Assembly (NCBI GenBank): GCA_036835375.1
Contig: DAITMB010000040.1
Coordinates: 1-38,811, forward strand
DNA length: 38,811 nucleotides
Reading direction: 5' to 3'
DNA from: JANQTF01 sp036835375
GTDB taxonomy: Bacteria > Bacteroidota > Bacteroidia > J057
The notes beneath the pieces were generated by a model. The model saw only the letters and a list, made by a program, of their open reading frames with translations, was not told the DNA's origin and ran no database searches. This document shows, one piece after another, positions 24,503 to 32,759 of this stretch. Every line of letters begins with the position of its first letter. Within the stretch, counting starts at the first letter, position 1. Position numbers and translations under genes: made by a program.

Positions 24503-25516
24503 ATGGCGCAGCGAAAGCGATGGAAAACTTGGTGGCTCAAAGGCGTCACACTATTACGGAAAGTTCAGTTTCCGGGAAACCGAGGCATGGATGCATATTC
24601 CGTGGCTCGATTTTTTTTTATTGGGCTCAATGACCCAAAATTTACACTCATCGCCTCGGCCCTTGCGTATCAGTTTTTCTTCAGCCTCATTCCTGCACTA
24701 CTGCTTGTGTTTGTGCTTTTGCCTTACATCCCCTTGGCAGGGCTCAGAGATGGCGTGGTCTCATTTATCAACCAGATGCTCCCCAATCAGTTTATGGGAG
24801 CAGAAGGCATGGAATTGGTCCAAAATCAGGTAGCAGCTTACTTTTCCAACCCACCCAGCGTCTGGTTATTTTTGCTCGGGGTGAGTCTTGCCTTTTGGGG
24901 AGCTACACGTGGGGTCATCGGGCTCATGAAAGCCTTTACCAAAGACGATGCTGCGTTCAAGAGAAGGACGATCGGGGAACTATATGGCACTGCAATCGCG
25001 ATCTTTGTTGCACTCGGTGGAATCATTGTAGTGTCTGTGTCCATGCAAATCGGCTGGGTCAAATTACTGCATTGGTTGGAACGATCATATGGTCTTATGC
25101 CCCAAGTGGCTAGCGTTTTACGAACCAGTTTCCTATTTCTCATTACCTTTTTCACGGTGTTTCTCTTAGTCGCAACTCTCTACCGTCTGGCACCAGCCAC
25201 GCGCACTCGATGGAAATTATTTTCTCCAGGGGCCAACGTGGCCGGAATCCTGACGGTCCTTGCCATCTGGGGCCTGAAATACTTTTTTGCCAACTTCGCC
25301 AATTATGACCGTATTTATGGCTCGCTAGCCGCCATTATCGTGATGCTCGTGTGGTTTTACTATATTTCTATTGTATTGCTTTTGGGTTTTGAGTTCAATG
25401 CAGCCATAGAGCTGGCCAGCAATCGACAGGGCGAAGGAAAACTGAGGCCACCAGTAGAGAACCCAGGGGAAGAGAACTTGCAAGAACCCATCGATTCATC
25501 GGTCTCAAGTACCTGA
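24503..25516 (+). CDS. YihY/virulence factor BrkB family membrane protein
   Basis: A 337-residue inner membrane protein of the YihY/BrkB family (formerly misassigned as RNase BN). The conserved N-terminal ASALAYQFFFSLIPALLLVF, the central LFLLGVSLAFWGATRGVIGL and the ending YGSLAAIIVMLVWFYYISIV, then LLLGFEFNAAIE, are diagnostic. About six membrane helices. The role of the family is not settled. It follows the thioesterase gene by 15 bp. Confidence 0.93.
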   Translation: MAQRKRWKTWWLKGVTLLRKVQFPGNRGMDAYSVARFFFIGLNDPKFTLIASALAYQFFFSLIPALLLVFVLLPYIPLAGLRDGVVSFINQMLPNQFMGAEGMELVQNQVAAYFSNPPSVWLFLLGVSLAFWGATRGVIGLMKAFTKDDAAFKRRTIGELYGTAIAIFVALGGIIVVSVSMQIGWVKLLHWLERSYGLMPQVASVLRTSFLFLITFFTVFLLVATLYRLAPATRTRWKLFSPGANVAGILTVLAIWGLKYFFANFANYDRIYGSLAAIIVMLVWFYYISIVLLLGFEFNAAIELASNRQGEGKLRPPVENPGEENLQEPIDSSVSST

Positions 25517-25618
25517 AATCTCCATGTAGGTCCGCTACCTGACACTGGTTCCACCAACACTAGCTGCAAGGAACAAAGCGCGAATCTCAGGCGTTATATT
25601 CACCAAAACCAATCTTAT

Positions 25619-26083
25619 ATGAAATGGCAATGGAGCACAGTGCTCACCCAAGCGCGACACGGCAATGCGCAACCACCCCGGCGTGTAGAAAAAACTGAGG
25701 CCGAATGGAAATCACTCCTGACACCAGATCAGTTCTACGTCACCCGACAACATGGCACAGAACGAGCATTCACAGGCGAATACTGCGAAATACACCAACC
25801 GGGGCTATATGCTTGCCGCTGCTGTGGTACAACGCTCTTTGATTCTACTCAAAAATTCGACTCTGGGACAGGTTGGCCCAGCTTTACTGAGGCAGTCGAA
25901 GACCATGTGATCAAATACATTGAGGACAATAGCTACGGAATGCATCGAGTAGAAGTCCAGTGCAACGTGTGTGATGCCCATCTCGGGCATGTATTTCCAG
26001 ATGGTCCCCATCCCACTGGACTGCGCTATTGCATTAATTCTGCCTCCATCGTGTTGAAAGAAAACCAGGGGAAGGATGGATGA
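25619..26083 (+). CDS. msrB: Peptide-methionine (R)-S-oxide reductase MsrB
   Basis: A 154-residue MsrB that repairs the R-sulfoxide of methionine. Two zinc-binding CxxC pairs are visible (C66/C69 in CRCCG and C115/C118 in CNVCD), with the catalytic Cys138 in RYCINSAS and HLGHVFPDGP before it. There is no signal peptide, so it is cytosolic. The first 22 residues (MKWQWSTVLTQARHGNAQPP) precede the usual domain start and look like a short extension. Confidence 0.96.
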   Translation: MKWQWSTVLTQARHGNAQPPRRVEKTEAEWKSLLTPDQFYVTRQHGTERAFTGEYCEIHQPGLYACRCCGTTLFDSTQKFDSGTGWPSFTEAVEDHVIKYIEDNSYGMHRVEVQCNVCDAHLGHVFPDGPHPTGLRYCINSASIVLKENQGKDG

Positions 26084-26190
26084 ACATGAGACATTACTCT
26101 TGCAAGTGATACTTCTGTGAACTTTCGCCTGCATCTTGCTTGGAGTAATAACTTGTGGCAGCTTTTCACCACCACTTATCCCGCCATCTT

Positions 26191-27195
26191 ATGAAACGAT
26201 TGCTTGCCGGAATTTCCTTTGGTCTGATGTTCTGCACCTTCGCTTTGGTTCCCATACAAGCCCAAGTAGCCAAGAAAGTGATTGTGGAACATTTTACCAA
26301 TACAAGATGCAGTATTTGCGCATCAAGAAACCCTGGCTTTTTCCAAAATCTGGATGCTTTCCCCGAAGTCATTCACCTACAAATTCACCCGAGCTCGCCG
26401 TATTCTTCCTGCCTTCTCAGTATGCATAATCGGCTCGAAAACGACGCGCGGACTGATTATTACAGCATCTACGGCGCTACCCCCCGCATTGTGATTCAGG
26501 GACAAACAGTGTCGCCCAGCACAAACTACGGAGATCCCGGATTATTGACACAGCAATTGAACCAAACGACGCCTTTTTCTCTGCTGGTCAAAGAAATCCG
26601 ACGTGGCCTTGACAGCGTACAGATCATCGTCACGATCAAAGCCCTCTCAGCCCATAGCGAAATTTCAGGATCTCTATACGTGGCTTATGCGGAATCTCCT
26701 GTTAACTACGCTGCACCTAACGGAGAGAGCGTCCACCGAAATGTTTTCCGCAAGGCGTTCTCGCCTTCCGAGGGAGCAAACGTTCAGTTACCTGCTTCCG
26801 GAGATTCACTGATTTGGACGTCCACGATTGCAACAGATCCCGTGTGGGACCTGGAAAAAATGCACGCAGTAGCCATCCTCCAAACTGAATTCAAGTTGGT
26901 GCTACAGGCTGAGATGACTACCGAGATAGAAGAAGCGCCCGCGACTTCACTTGATCGGTCCTTTACTCCGACATTTACCCTGTTTCCGAATCCTGCTTCC
27001 GACCATCTCCGCGTGGAAGGCCTCACCGGAGACTGGAAAATCATCGGCATTGATGGCAAGGAGTGGATCAATCGAAGGGAGGAACCCGGCCAGGCAGACT
27101 TTCAGATCGACCTCAGCACGCTTCCAGCTGGCACTTACCTGCTCCAACACCTTGATCAGGGGCGTACAGCAGGAAAAATCTTCGTCAAGAGATAA
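26191..27195 (+). CDS. T9SS-exported Omp28-like thioredoxin-fold protein
   Basis: A 334-residue secreted protein. The start at 26191 gives a clean signal peptide (MKRLLAGISFGLMFCTFALV to QAQ). The mature N-terminus, VEHFTNTRCSICASRNPGFF, has a CxxC (C40/C43) in a thioredoxin-like context as in Omp28-related proteins. A middle beta domain follows, then a type IX sorting domain from about 262 (FTLFPNPASDHLRVEG to LPAGTYLLQHLDQ...KIFVKR). It is therefore probably exported to the cell surface by T9SS. Redox or binding function unknown. Confidence 0.9.
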   Translation: MKRLLAGISFGLMFCTFALVPIQAQVAKKVIVEHFTNTRCSICASRNPGFFQNLDAFPEVIHLQIHPSSPYSSCLLSMHNRLENDARTDYYSIYGATPRIVIQGQTVSPSTNYGDPGLLTQQLNQTTPFSLLVKEIRRGLDSVQIIVTIKALSAHSEISGSLYVAYAESPVNYAAPNGESVHRNVFRKAFSPSEGANVQLPASGDSLIWTSTIATDPVWDLEKMHAVAILQTEFKLVLQAEMTTEIEEAPATSLDRSFTPTFTLFPNPASDHLRVEGLTGDWKIIGIDGKEWINRREEPGQADFQIDLSTLPAGTYLLQHLDQGRTAGKIFVKR

Positions 27196-27312
27196 TTGCA
27201 TGCTTCGATGAGATTTCTCATGGCAATATAAATAAGGCTAGCTACTGCCTCATAAGCAAGTTGAGCGACTCGCCAGCCCTATATCGCTTGTTAAGAAGGT
27301 GATTTGTAAACG

Positions 27313-27348
27313 AAAACGCCCCCTGAATTGCTCAGAGGGCGTTTTTTT
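27313..27348 (+). terminator. Intrinsic terminator
   Basis: AAAACGCCCCCTGA, a five-base loop and TCAGAGGGCGTTTT form a 14-bp stem with one mismatch, ending in T7. It is 118 bp after the Omp28-like gene and 48 bp before the convergent cysH stop, so it serves the plus strand. Confidence 0.85.
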
Positions 27349-27395
27349 GTTGACACAAGATACCAGAGGAACGGAATGGGAAACAGTACCGGGAT

Positions 27396-28067
27396 TCAAT
27401 GCTTAAAGCTGCTGGAAGGAAGAATGTGTAACCCACATTCCTGCTTATCCAGACCGTTCCAGCGACCATTGCGCCCGTCTCCCTTAACTGTGCAATTTTT
27501 ACAGCCGATCGATTGATAGCCTTTGCTTTCGAGCGGATGAGAAGGAAGTTCGTTCAAAAATCGGTACCAAATGGCTTCTTGTTCGGTCATGTGAATGAGC
27601 GGATAGAAGCGAAGGATTTGTCCATCCCATTGAAACAAAGGCATCTGTTTGCGAAGCTCTGTAGCTCCGCCGAGCATTCCAGAGACCCATACATCATGAG
27701 TCGATTTCAATTCTTCCAGCGGCATGACTTTGTTCACATAGCAACAAGCGTCTGGGTGATGTGCCCAGGTGTAGTTGGTTTTCGTGAACAAGTGTTCATT
27801 GACTTTGGGCTTCACGTCAACGACATTCAGCCCCCATGCTGCGCGCAGCTCGTCTTTGAAGGCATGCGTTTCTGCAAAATGGTAGCGGGTATCAATGAAA
27901 TGAACGGGATGAGTGGGATGAACTTTGTGAAGGAGATGAAGTAAGATGGCTGAGTTCGTTCCGAATGAGGACGTAATCAGCACCCTGTCAAACTCTCCGA
28001 ACAGCTTCTCCATGCGCTGTTTGGGGTCCAATGGCGAGTATGAATCGCACAGGGTTTTTGTGTTCAT
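27396..28067 (-). CDS. cysH: Phosphoadenylyl-sulfate / adenylyl-sulfate reductase
   Basis: A 223-residue assimilatory sulfate reductase of the CysH family, reducing APS or PAPS to sulfite with thioredoxin. It has the PP-loop-like SSFGTNSAILLHL at 33-45, FIDTRYHFAET, ARG-loop region SGMLGGATELRKQMPLFQWD, and the catalytic Cys211 in KQECGLH. CC at 108-109 together with C189 and C192 (GCKNC) are the four [4Fe-4S] ligands, so it belongs to the iron-sulfur (APS-type) branch. No cysDN or cysIJ is in the window. A 40-codon upstream ORF ends 5 bp before its ATG in a potentially structured leader. Confidence 0.95.
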   Translation of the reverse strand: MNTKTLCDSYSPLDPKQRMEKLFGEFDRVLITSSFGTNSAILLHLLHKVHPTHPVHFIDTRYHFAETHAFKDELRAAWGLNVVDVKPKVNEHLFTKTNYTWAHHPDACCYVNKVMPLEELKSTHDVWVSGMLGGATELRKQMPLFQWDGQILRFYPLIHMTEQEAIWYRFLNELPSHPLESKGYQSIGCKNCTVKGDGRNGRWNGLDKQECGLHILPSSSFKH

Positions 28068-28072
28068 AATCC

Positions 28073-28195
28073 TTAGCCTTTAGGTGAAGGAGAGCAAAAA
28101 ATGGTTGTGGACACGGAGCTTCCACACATAAACAGGTGGAGCATCTCCACGAGATTGATTGGCATGATGTCAAAGAGCTCGATAAACAAAGCCAT
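28073..28195 (-). CDS. Candidate 40-residue leader peptide of cysH
   Basis: A small ORF from ATG 28195 to TAA 28073, five bases before the cysH ATG (stop, GGATT, ATG). It encodes MALFIELFDIMPINLVEMLH, then LFMCGSSVSTTIFCSPSPKG: a hydrophobic/acidic half and a Ser/Thr-rich half with two cysteines (24 and 34). Codon choice looks coding-like. Inside it, three mutually exclusive hairpins can be drawn (see regulatory entry). I do not recognise the peptide. The position suggests translational coupling or attenuation of cysH, but the ORF could be chance. Confidence 0.45.
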   Translation of the reverse strand: MALFIELFDIMPINLVEMLHLFMCGSSVSTTIFCSPSPKG

Positions 28196-28300
28196 TTCGA
28201 GCATGGAACTTCTACGGAAGTAGCCAAAAAGGGGTGCCTTGCAGCTGTCTCACAGGTACCAAGGGGTTACTTTCGCTAGCATGCAGCGCGCTAAGATAGG
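28100..28300 (-). promoter_or_regulatory. cysH leader with alternative hairpins; possible riboswitch or attenuator
   Basis: On the minus strand a -7-like TATCTTAG (28298-28291) is followed by hairpins CTGT-GAG-ACAG (28255-28245) and ACTTC-CGTA-GAAGT (28221-28208). Within the upstream ORF, TCCAC at 28121-28125 can pair either with 28107-28111 or with GTGGA at 28136-28140, while the latter can instead pair with 28146-28150, giving competing structures. The segment GTACCTGTGAGACAGCTGC to CTACTTCC loosely recalls the P3/P4 core of SAM-I riboswitches, but the P1 and kink-turn parts are not evident, so I do not call it one. Confidence 0.4.
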
Positions 28301-28469
28301 AATATCTATATTAATTTGCTCAGAACCAAGTTTGTTGGAAACAGCCTCCAAGACAATCAACGCGCTGGGCAGAGTCGGTTCCTCAAAATTCTCAAATTGA
28401 TTTGTCACTTCAATAGATAGTGGATCAGCAGATTTCGTAATTTCTCCCAATAAAATCAGATCAGTTTCC

Positions 28470-29612
28470 ATGAAGCGAAAAGATTTCCTACAAAAAGGAA
28501 CCATCGCATTGGCAGCCTCAGCCCTTGCTGGCGCTGGTTGTCGACCGCCCGGGTGGAACCAATCCTCAGCTGGCAAATCTACCTCATCCGGCTTGGCTGA
28601 CATCACAGGCCCAACTTACGACTGGACTATGGTCACCACCTGGCCACCCAACTTTCCGGTGTTGGGCACAGGTTGTCAACTATTTGCAGACATGGTGCTC
28701 GCGATGTCGGGAGGACGGTTGAGGATCAAGGTCTATGGTGGTGGGGAACTGGTACCGCCATTGGATGCGTTTGATAATGTCAGTGCGGGCACCGTCCAAA
28801 TGGCCAATGGCGCTGCCTACTATTGGGCAGGCAAGATGAAAGCAGCTCAGTTTTTTGCGTCTGTGCCCTTCGGCATGAATGCCCAGCAAATGAACGCTTG
28901 GATTGTTCAGGGTGGGGGACAAGCACTTTGGGACGAGCTGTACGCGCCTTTTGACGTGCTTCCATTCCCGAGCGGCAACACTGGCGTTCAGATGGGAGGC
29001 TGGTTCAACAGAGAAATTCGTAGTCTTGCGGACTTGCGAGGACTGAAAATCCGTATGCCCGGCCTCGGCGGCAAGGTGATCTCTGCTGCCGGCGCCAGCG
29101 CCTCCAACATCGCCGGACAAGAACTCTACACCAGTTTGGAGCGAAGTGTGATCGACGCAGCAGAGTGGGTGGGACCCTACCACGATTATCTTATGGGCTT
29201 TCACAAAATTGCCAAATATTATTACTATCCAGGATGGCATGAGACCGGGACTGTGCTGGAAACAATCATCAACAAATCTGCCTTCGAAGAGCTCCCTACA
29301 GATCTTCAGGCCATTTTGCGGGCAGCCATCTCTTGGCAGAATGTGTACACCATCTCGGAATTTGAAACCCAGAACAGCCGCTATCTCACAAAAATGATCG
29401 AAGAAGAAGGCGTTCAACTTCGCGCTTTCCCAGCCGAGGTCATTGCGCGCTTACGCGAAATTTCAGCGCGGGTCCTGTTTGATTTGGCAGAGGAAGATTC
29501 TGCTTGTAGAAAGGTATATGAAGCTTTTCTCGCCTTTCAGCGAGACATCTCGAAGTGGTCTTCATATTCAGAGGCTGCGTTTTATGCTGATCTGTCTGCG
29601 AAGTCAGCGTAA
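28470..29612 (+). CDS. TRAP transporter substrate-binding protein, DctP-type
   Basis: A 380-residue periplasmic binding protein of the TRAP (DctP/TakP) class. The N-terminus MKRKDFLQKG, then a hydrophobic run to ALAGAGC, looks like a Tat-style signal (KR in place of RR) joined to a lipobox with Cys24. The mature part carries TMVTTWPPNFPVLGTGCQLF, YGGGELVPPLDAFDNVSAGT, the FNREIRSLADLRGLKIRMPG strand (with the conserved arginine that binds carboxylates) and DAAEWVGPYHDY. This resembles the 2-oxoacid/lactate-type branch. No TRAP membrane subunits are in the window, so it is an orphan here. A bidirectional terminator follows. Confidence 0.9.
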   Translation: MKRKDFLQKGTIALAASALAGAGCRPPGWNQSSAGKSTSSGLADITGPTYDWTMVTTWPPNFPVLGTGCQLFADMVLAMSGGRLRIKVYGGGELVPPLDAFDNVSAGTVQMANGAAYYWAGKMKAAQFFASVPFGMNAQQMNAWIVQGGGQALWDELYAPFDVLPFPSGNTGVQMGGWFNREIRSLADLRGLKIRMPGLGGKVISAAGASASNIAGQELYTSLERSVIDAAEWVGPYHDYLMGFHKIAKYYYYPGWHETGTVLETIINKSAFEELPTDLQAILRAAISWQNVYTISEFETQNSRYLTKMIEEEGVQLRAFPAEVIARLREISARVLFDLAEEDSACRKVYEAFLAFQRDISKWSSYSEAAFYADLSAKSA

Positions 29613-29639
29613 GGTCTGTGGGCCTGATCGCTAAAAACC

Positions 29640-29668
29640 AAAAACGGAGCCAAGAAGGCTCCGTTTTT
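29640..29668. terminator. Bidirectional intrinsic terminator
   Basis: AAAAACGGAGCC, loop AAGAA and GGCTCCGTTTTT form a perfect 12-bp stem with A and T tracts on the two sides, so it can stop both the TRAP gene (plus) and the OmpA gene (minus). Confidence 0.9.
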
Positions 29669-29696
29669 CATTCCTATCCAACATCAACATAAACGC

Positions 29697-31001
29697 TTAC
29701 TTGTTTCCGCGCGATGACGAAGCCTTGGGCGTCGCGGCTTTGCGCTCCACGAGATCAAACTCCACCCTCCGATTCATGGCACGACCTTGGTCAGACGCGT
29801 TGTCACTCACTGGATTTACCGAGCTATATCCGTCAGAACTGATTCTGGAAATCTGAATTCCCTTTTCATACACCAGGTAATACTTCACCTTATAGGCTCT
29901 CTGGATGGAGAGCACAATGTTGTCGCGTTCGTTACCGGATATGTCCGTGTGTCCCATTACATTGAGATCCATACCGGGATTGTTCCGAAGAACCTGAGCA
30001 ACGCGATCCAGAATAGACAACGCTTCCGGTGTGAGTTCGAAACTTGCTTGGTCGAAATAGACATTCTCAAGACTGGCACCAAGACGCGCGATCTCATCGG
30101 GAGTTGGGGGAGTATAAATCTCTTCAATGTCTTCCGACTCAGTTTGTTTCATCACACCGGGGAGATTGGAAGGGTGATTTCCTATGTCTGTTACGAATCC
30201 ATTCTCCCCTGCTTGATTAGCATTGGTCTGGCCAGAATCGTTTAGATGTACTATTGGAGGTGTCTGCTCAGGGTCACGACTTTCATCTTCCTCCACTTTA
30301 TTGCCAGATTCTCCCTCAGGACAACCAAGATACATTAATTTTCCAGGCTCATCTGGACATTGATCGTCGCGGTCCGGAACACCGTCGCCATCGCGATCCG
30401 GCAGCTGTGCCTTCGTTGTGCTGGTACTAGTAGTAACTGTTATGGGGAGCGGCTTTCGCGTAGGCGCCAGCGCAAACACAAAGCCCAAGACGTGAGACAT
30501 GGGCTGGTATTGAGTGCTTCTAAGCCGCTGCTGGTATGTAGATTCCCACTGCAACCCGAAGCTCTCTGTGAACTGCAACTTGAAGCCCACCAAAAGTGGA
30601 ACATAGAGTCGCATGTTGTTCGAAGCAGTGTTCATTCCGAAACCTGAACCGATATACGGAACAAAAAACTTCTCTGGGCCGAGCATGGTCCACCTCACTG
30701 ACCCTTTGATGTCCAGCATGGAGGTGCCTATGAATGTATTCTCAGACATGGGATAGTTTACCTCCGGCGCGAAGGTGGTCCCAAGCGCAAAATTGAAGGC
30801 GTTGTTGATGTAGCCATAGGCACTGATTGTGATGCCAGGGCTATAATTTTCGAACTGAGTAAAGTCGCCGTCGAGTGGGCCGTGATAGTCAAAAAAGTTG
30901 GCGGCCAAACCTGAAGCCCACGGACGGGTATAGGTTTGCGCGTGGATAGCAAGAGAGGACAACGTAAGTGCAAGGAGAGTTAGGGAAAGGCGAAACTTCA
31001 T
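29697..31001 (-). CDS. OmpA-family outer membrane protein with TSP3 repeat
   Basis: A 434-residue envelope protein: signal peptide (to SSLAIHAQ), an N-terminal beta-barrel-like domain of about 180 residues, one thrombospondin type-3 calcium motif (DRDGDGVPDRDDQCPDEPG, about 199-217), a Thr/Asn-rich linker, and a C-terminal OmpA domain (NVYFDQASFELTPEALSILD ... VMGHTDISGNERDN ... NRRVEFDLVERK) that binds peptidoglycan. The OmpA motif residues (Asp in HTD, Arg in NRRVEF) are kept. It anchors the outer membrane to the wall. Downstream of, and probably paralogous to, the next minus-strand gene. Confidence 0.93.
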   Translation of the reverse strand: MKFRLSLTLLALTLSSLAIHAQTYTRPWASGLAANFFDYHGPLDGDFTQFENYSPGITISAYGYINNAFNFALGTTFAPEVNYPMSENTFIGTSMLDIKGSVRWTMLGPEKFFVPYIGSGFGMNTASNNMRLYVPLLVGFKLQFTESFGLQWESTYQQRLRSTQYQPMSHVLGFVFALAPTRKPLPITVTTSTSTTKAQLPDRDGDGVPDRDDQCPDEPGKLMYLGCPEGESGNKVEEDESRDPEQTPPIVHLNDSGQTNANQAGENGFVTDIGNHPSNLPGVMKQTESEDIEEIYTPPTPDEIARLGASLENVYFDQASFELTPEALSILDRVAQVLRNNPGMDLNVMGHTDISGNERDNIVLSIQRAYKVKYYLVYEKGIQISRISSDGYSSVNPVSDNASDQGRAMNRRVEFDLVERKAATPKASSSRGNK

Positions 31002-31124
31002 GGATAAAAAAGCCTTTGGGTTTAGTTAACTGAGACAAATATCCGGCCATTTTATTCGGGAAATGCCTATGATTTCTCTATCATTTCGTAATCGGTAAGA
31101 TTTTCAGCTTAAATGGTTCAAGTT

Positions 31125-32468
31125 TCAGGATGACCATTTGAATTGAATGCTCTTTGCTGCACCCTTCGAACCCTTGGACCCTCCGCCTTTCGAAACAATC
31201 CGGCGCTGTGAGATTCCATGTTGATAGACCATGTGATACTTTGCGTTGTAGGCCCTTCGAATAGACAATACGAGGTTGTCATCTTCACTCCCTGCGTCGT
31301 CAGCCTTACCTTCTAAGATCAACACCAACTCTGGACATTCGATCATGGCCTCAGCTAGCTCGTCAAGCGCGCGCAGATCTGCTGGTGATAACTCTGAACT
31401 TCCAGCCTGGAAGGTGATGCTCGGAAATGGCGTAGCTTGGCAGGGTGTCACTCCCTGGTCATTTGCCGGATTAGCTGCCTGAGCGAGACCAGAGGAGTCT
31501 TTAGAAATACCCGAATCTTCAATCGTAGGCGGAAATAATGATTCAACTTTTCTGGTGTTGGAAGCAACTGGTTCGTCCTGGGCCTCCGGCTCGCTGAATT
31601 CCCAATTATAACTATCCTCAATTTCCTCATTATCAACCACTTCGGCAATATCCTCTTCCTCCAAAACCGGAAAATCCTCCTCCACCTCTTCCTTAGTCTC
31701 TTCTTCTACGAGCCAAGTCTCAGGATTCCCATCCTGCTCTGCATCTTCCTCTTCCGGACAGCCATTATTCTGGATAAGTCCAGGCAGGTAAGGACACAGG
31801 TCTAAAGAATCCGGCACACCGTCGCCATCGGAATCTGGTGGAAGGATCGAGCCAATCACTTCTTCGACTTCATGGACTCCTTCGGCATTCGAAGACCCTT
31901 CTACCGGCCTGCTCGGGAGGGTTATGGCATAGGATAGGGACAAATTCCAGGTTTGAGGGGATCGATTCCAACTTACCTGCCGTACGGCCTCGGCCCTGGC
32001 TTCTCCGTTGGGACTCGTGCGTACGCGAAGCCCCAGTCCGAATGGAGAAAAGGCATCTGGGCGCTGGGCATGAAAGCTTCCACCCACTCCCACCAACGCA
32101 TAGGGACTCACGCGGGCGTCTTGCCGCTGAAAAATATCATTGTTCAACTTGATCGCCAGCACATGCTGAAAAGCAAACAAGGCCGAGCTAGTTCCTTGTG
32201 TTGATACAGGATCTGGCACTGCTTGGGCTAAAAAAACCTCCGTCCTGAAATCAAACCCAGGTCTTAGATATCGACTCATCCCAAACTTTGCAGATGGGAA
32301 CCATGGGGTAAGTCCCAAGAGCAACTGCTCGCCACTCGCATTGTAGCGCTGGGCAGATACGCCACTTGTGAGGGACCATCGAGCGTCTGAGGTTTGAGAA
32401 GCAAGGAAGATGGGATGGGCTATTAGTATAAGCGCCAGACCGAGAATTTTGCCAATTGAAGAATTCAT
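31125..32468 (-). CDS. OmpA-like protein with degenerate peptidoglycan domain
   Basis: A 447-residue protein of the same plan as its downstream neighbour: signal peptide (to IFLASQTS), barrel-like domain, a TSP3 motif (DSDGDGVPDSLDLCPYLPG), a long acidic linker, and an OmpA-like C-terminal region (TFQAGSSELSPADLRALDEL ... NLVLSIRRAYNAKYHMVYQH). The C-terminus is shortened: HTD is replaced by GKADDAG and the final NRRVE arginine motif is missing, so peptidoglycan binding may be weak or lost. 123 bp before the other OmpA gene on the same strand. Likely tandem duplication with divergence. Confidence 0.88.
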   Translation of the reverse strand: MNSSIGKILGLALILIAHPIFLASQTSDARWSLTSGVSAQRYNASGEQLLLGLTPWFPSAKFGMSRYLRPGFDFRTEVFLAQAVPDPVSTQGTSSALFAFQHVLAIKLNNDIFQRQDARVSPYALVGVGGSFHAQRPDAFSPFGLGLRVRTSPNGEARAEAVRQVSWNRSPQTWNLSLSYAITLPSRPVEGSSNAEGVHEVEEVIGSILPPDSDGDGVPDSLDLCPYLPGLIQNNGCPEEEDAEQDGNPETWLVEEETKEEVEEDFPVLEEEDIAEVVDNEEIEDSYNWEFSEPEAQDEPVASNTRKVESLFPPTIEDSGISKDSSGLAQAANPANDQGVTPCQATPFPSITFQAGSSELSPADLRALDELAEAMIECPELVLILEGKADDAGSEDDNLVLSIRRAYNAKYHMVYQHGISQRRIVSKGGGSKGSKGAAKSIQFKWSS

Positions 32469-32759
32469 TCGATGAGGTTAGCAGGAATATCTCTGGTAAA
32501 ATGAGCCTCTCTTTTTCGGAATGTGCAAAATACGGGCCGAAAACGTCTTTTCGTGATTTATCAAACCCGCGCTCCTACATCCATCTTGGAGGAGGATTTT
32601 GTGCAAAAAAAGCCTCCCCCTGCTTCCATCATCGCAGAAGCAGGGGGAGGGACATAAAGGATGGTCAAAAGCTTACTGAGAGCCGGGTCGGAGAATATCT
32701 GTAAAAGGACATTTGTGCCTAAATCCGGGCACAACGCCTAACGATCGACTTGAATATGC
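32469..32759. other. Intergenic region with terminator
   Basis: About 290 bp upstream of the OmpA-like gene and after the lipoprotein gene (both minus). It holds a strong minus-strand terminator (separate entry). On the minus strand a sequence GTATTTTGC near 32530 recalls a -7 element for the OmpA-like gene, one base short of the consensus spacing. No gene seen. Confidence 0.5.
32605..32650 (-). terminator. Intrinsic terminator (minus strand)
   Basis: CCTCCCCCTGCTTC (32613-32626) and GAAGCAGGGGGAGG (32637-32650) are a perfect 14-bp stem with a 10-base loop. On the minus strand it is followed by a T7 tract (A7 at 32605-32611). It ends the hydrolase-lipoprotein transcript. Confidence 0.9.

Noticed and set aside
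28196..28290. Firm SAM-I riboswitch call upstream of cysH
   Set aside because: P3/P4-like similarity only; the P1 helix and kink-turn bases are not evident, so kept as a candidate structure.
28680..29417. 245-codon minus-strand ORF
   Set aside because: Antisense shadow of the TRAP binding protein; composition is not protein-like.
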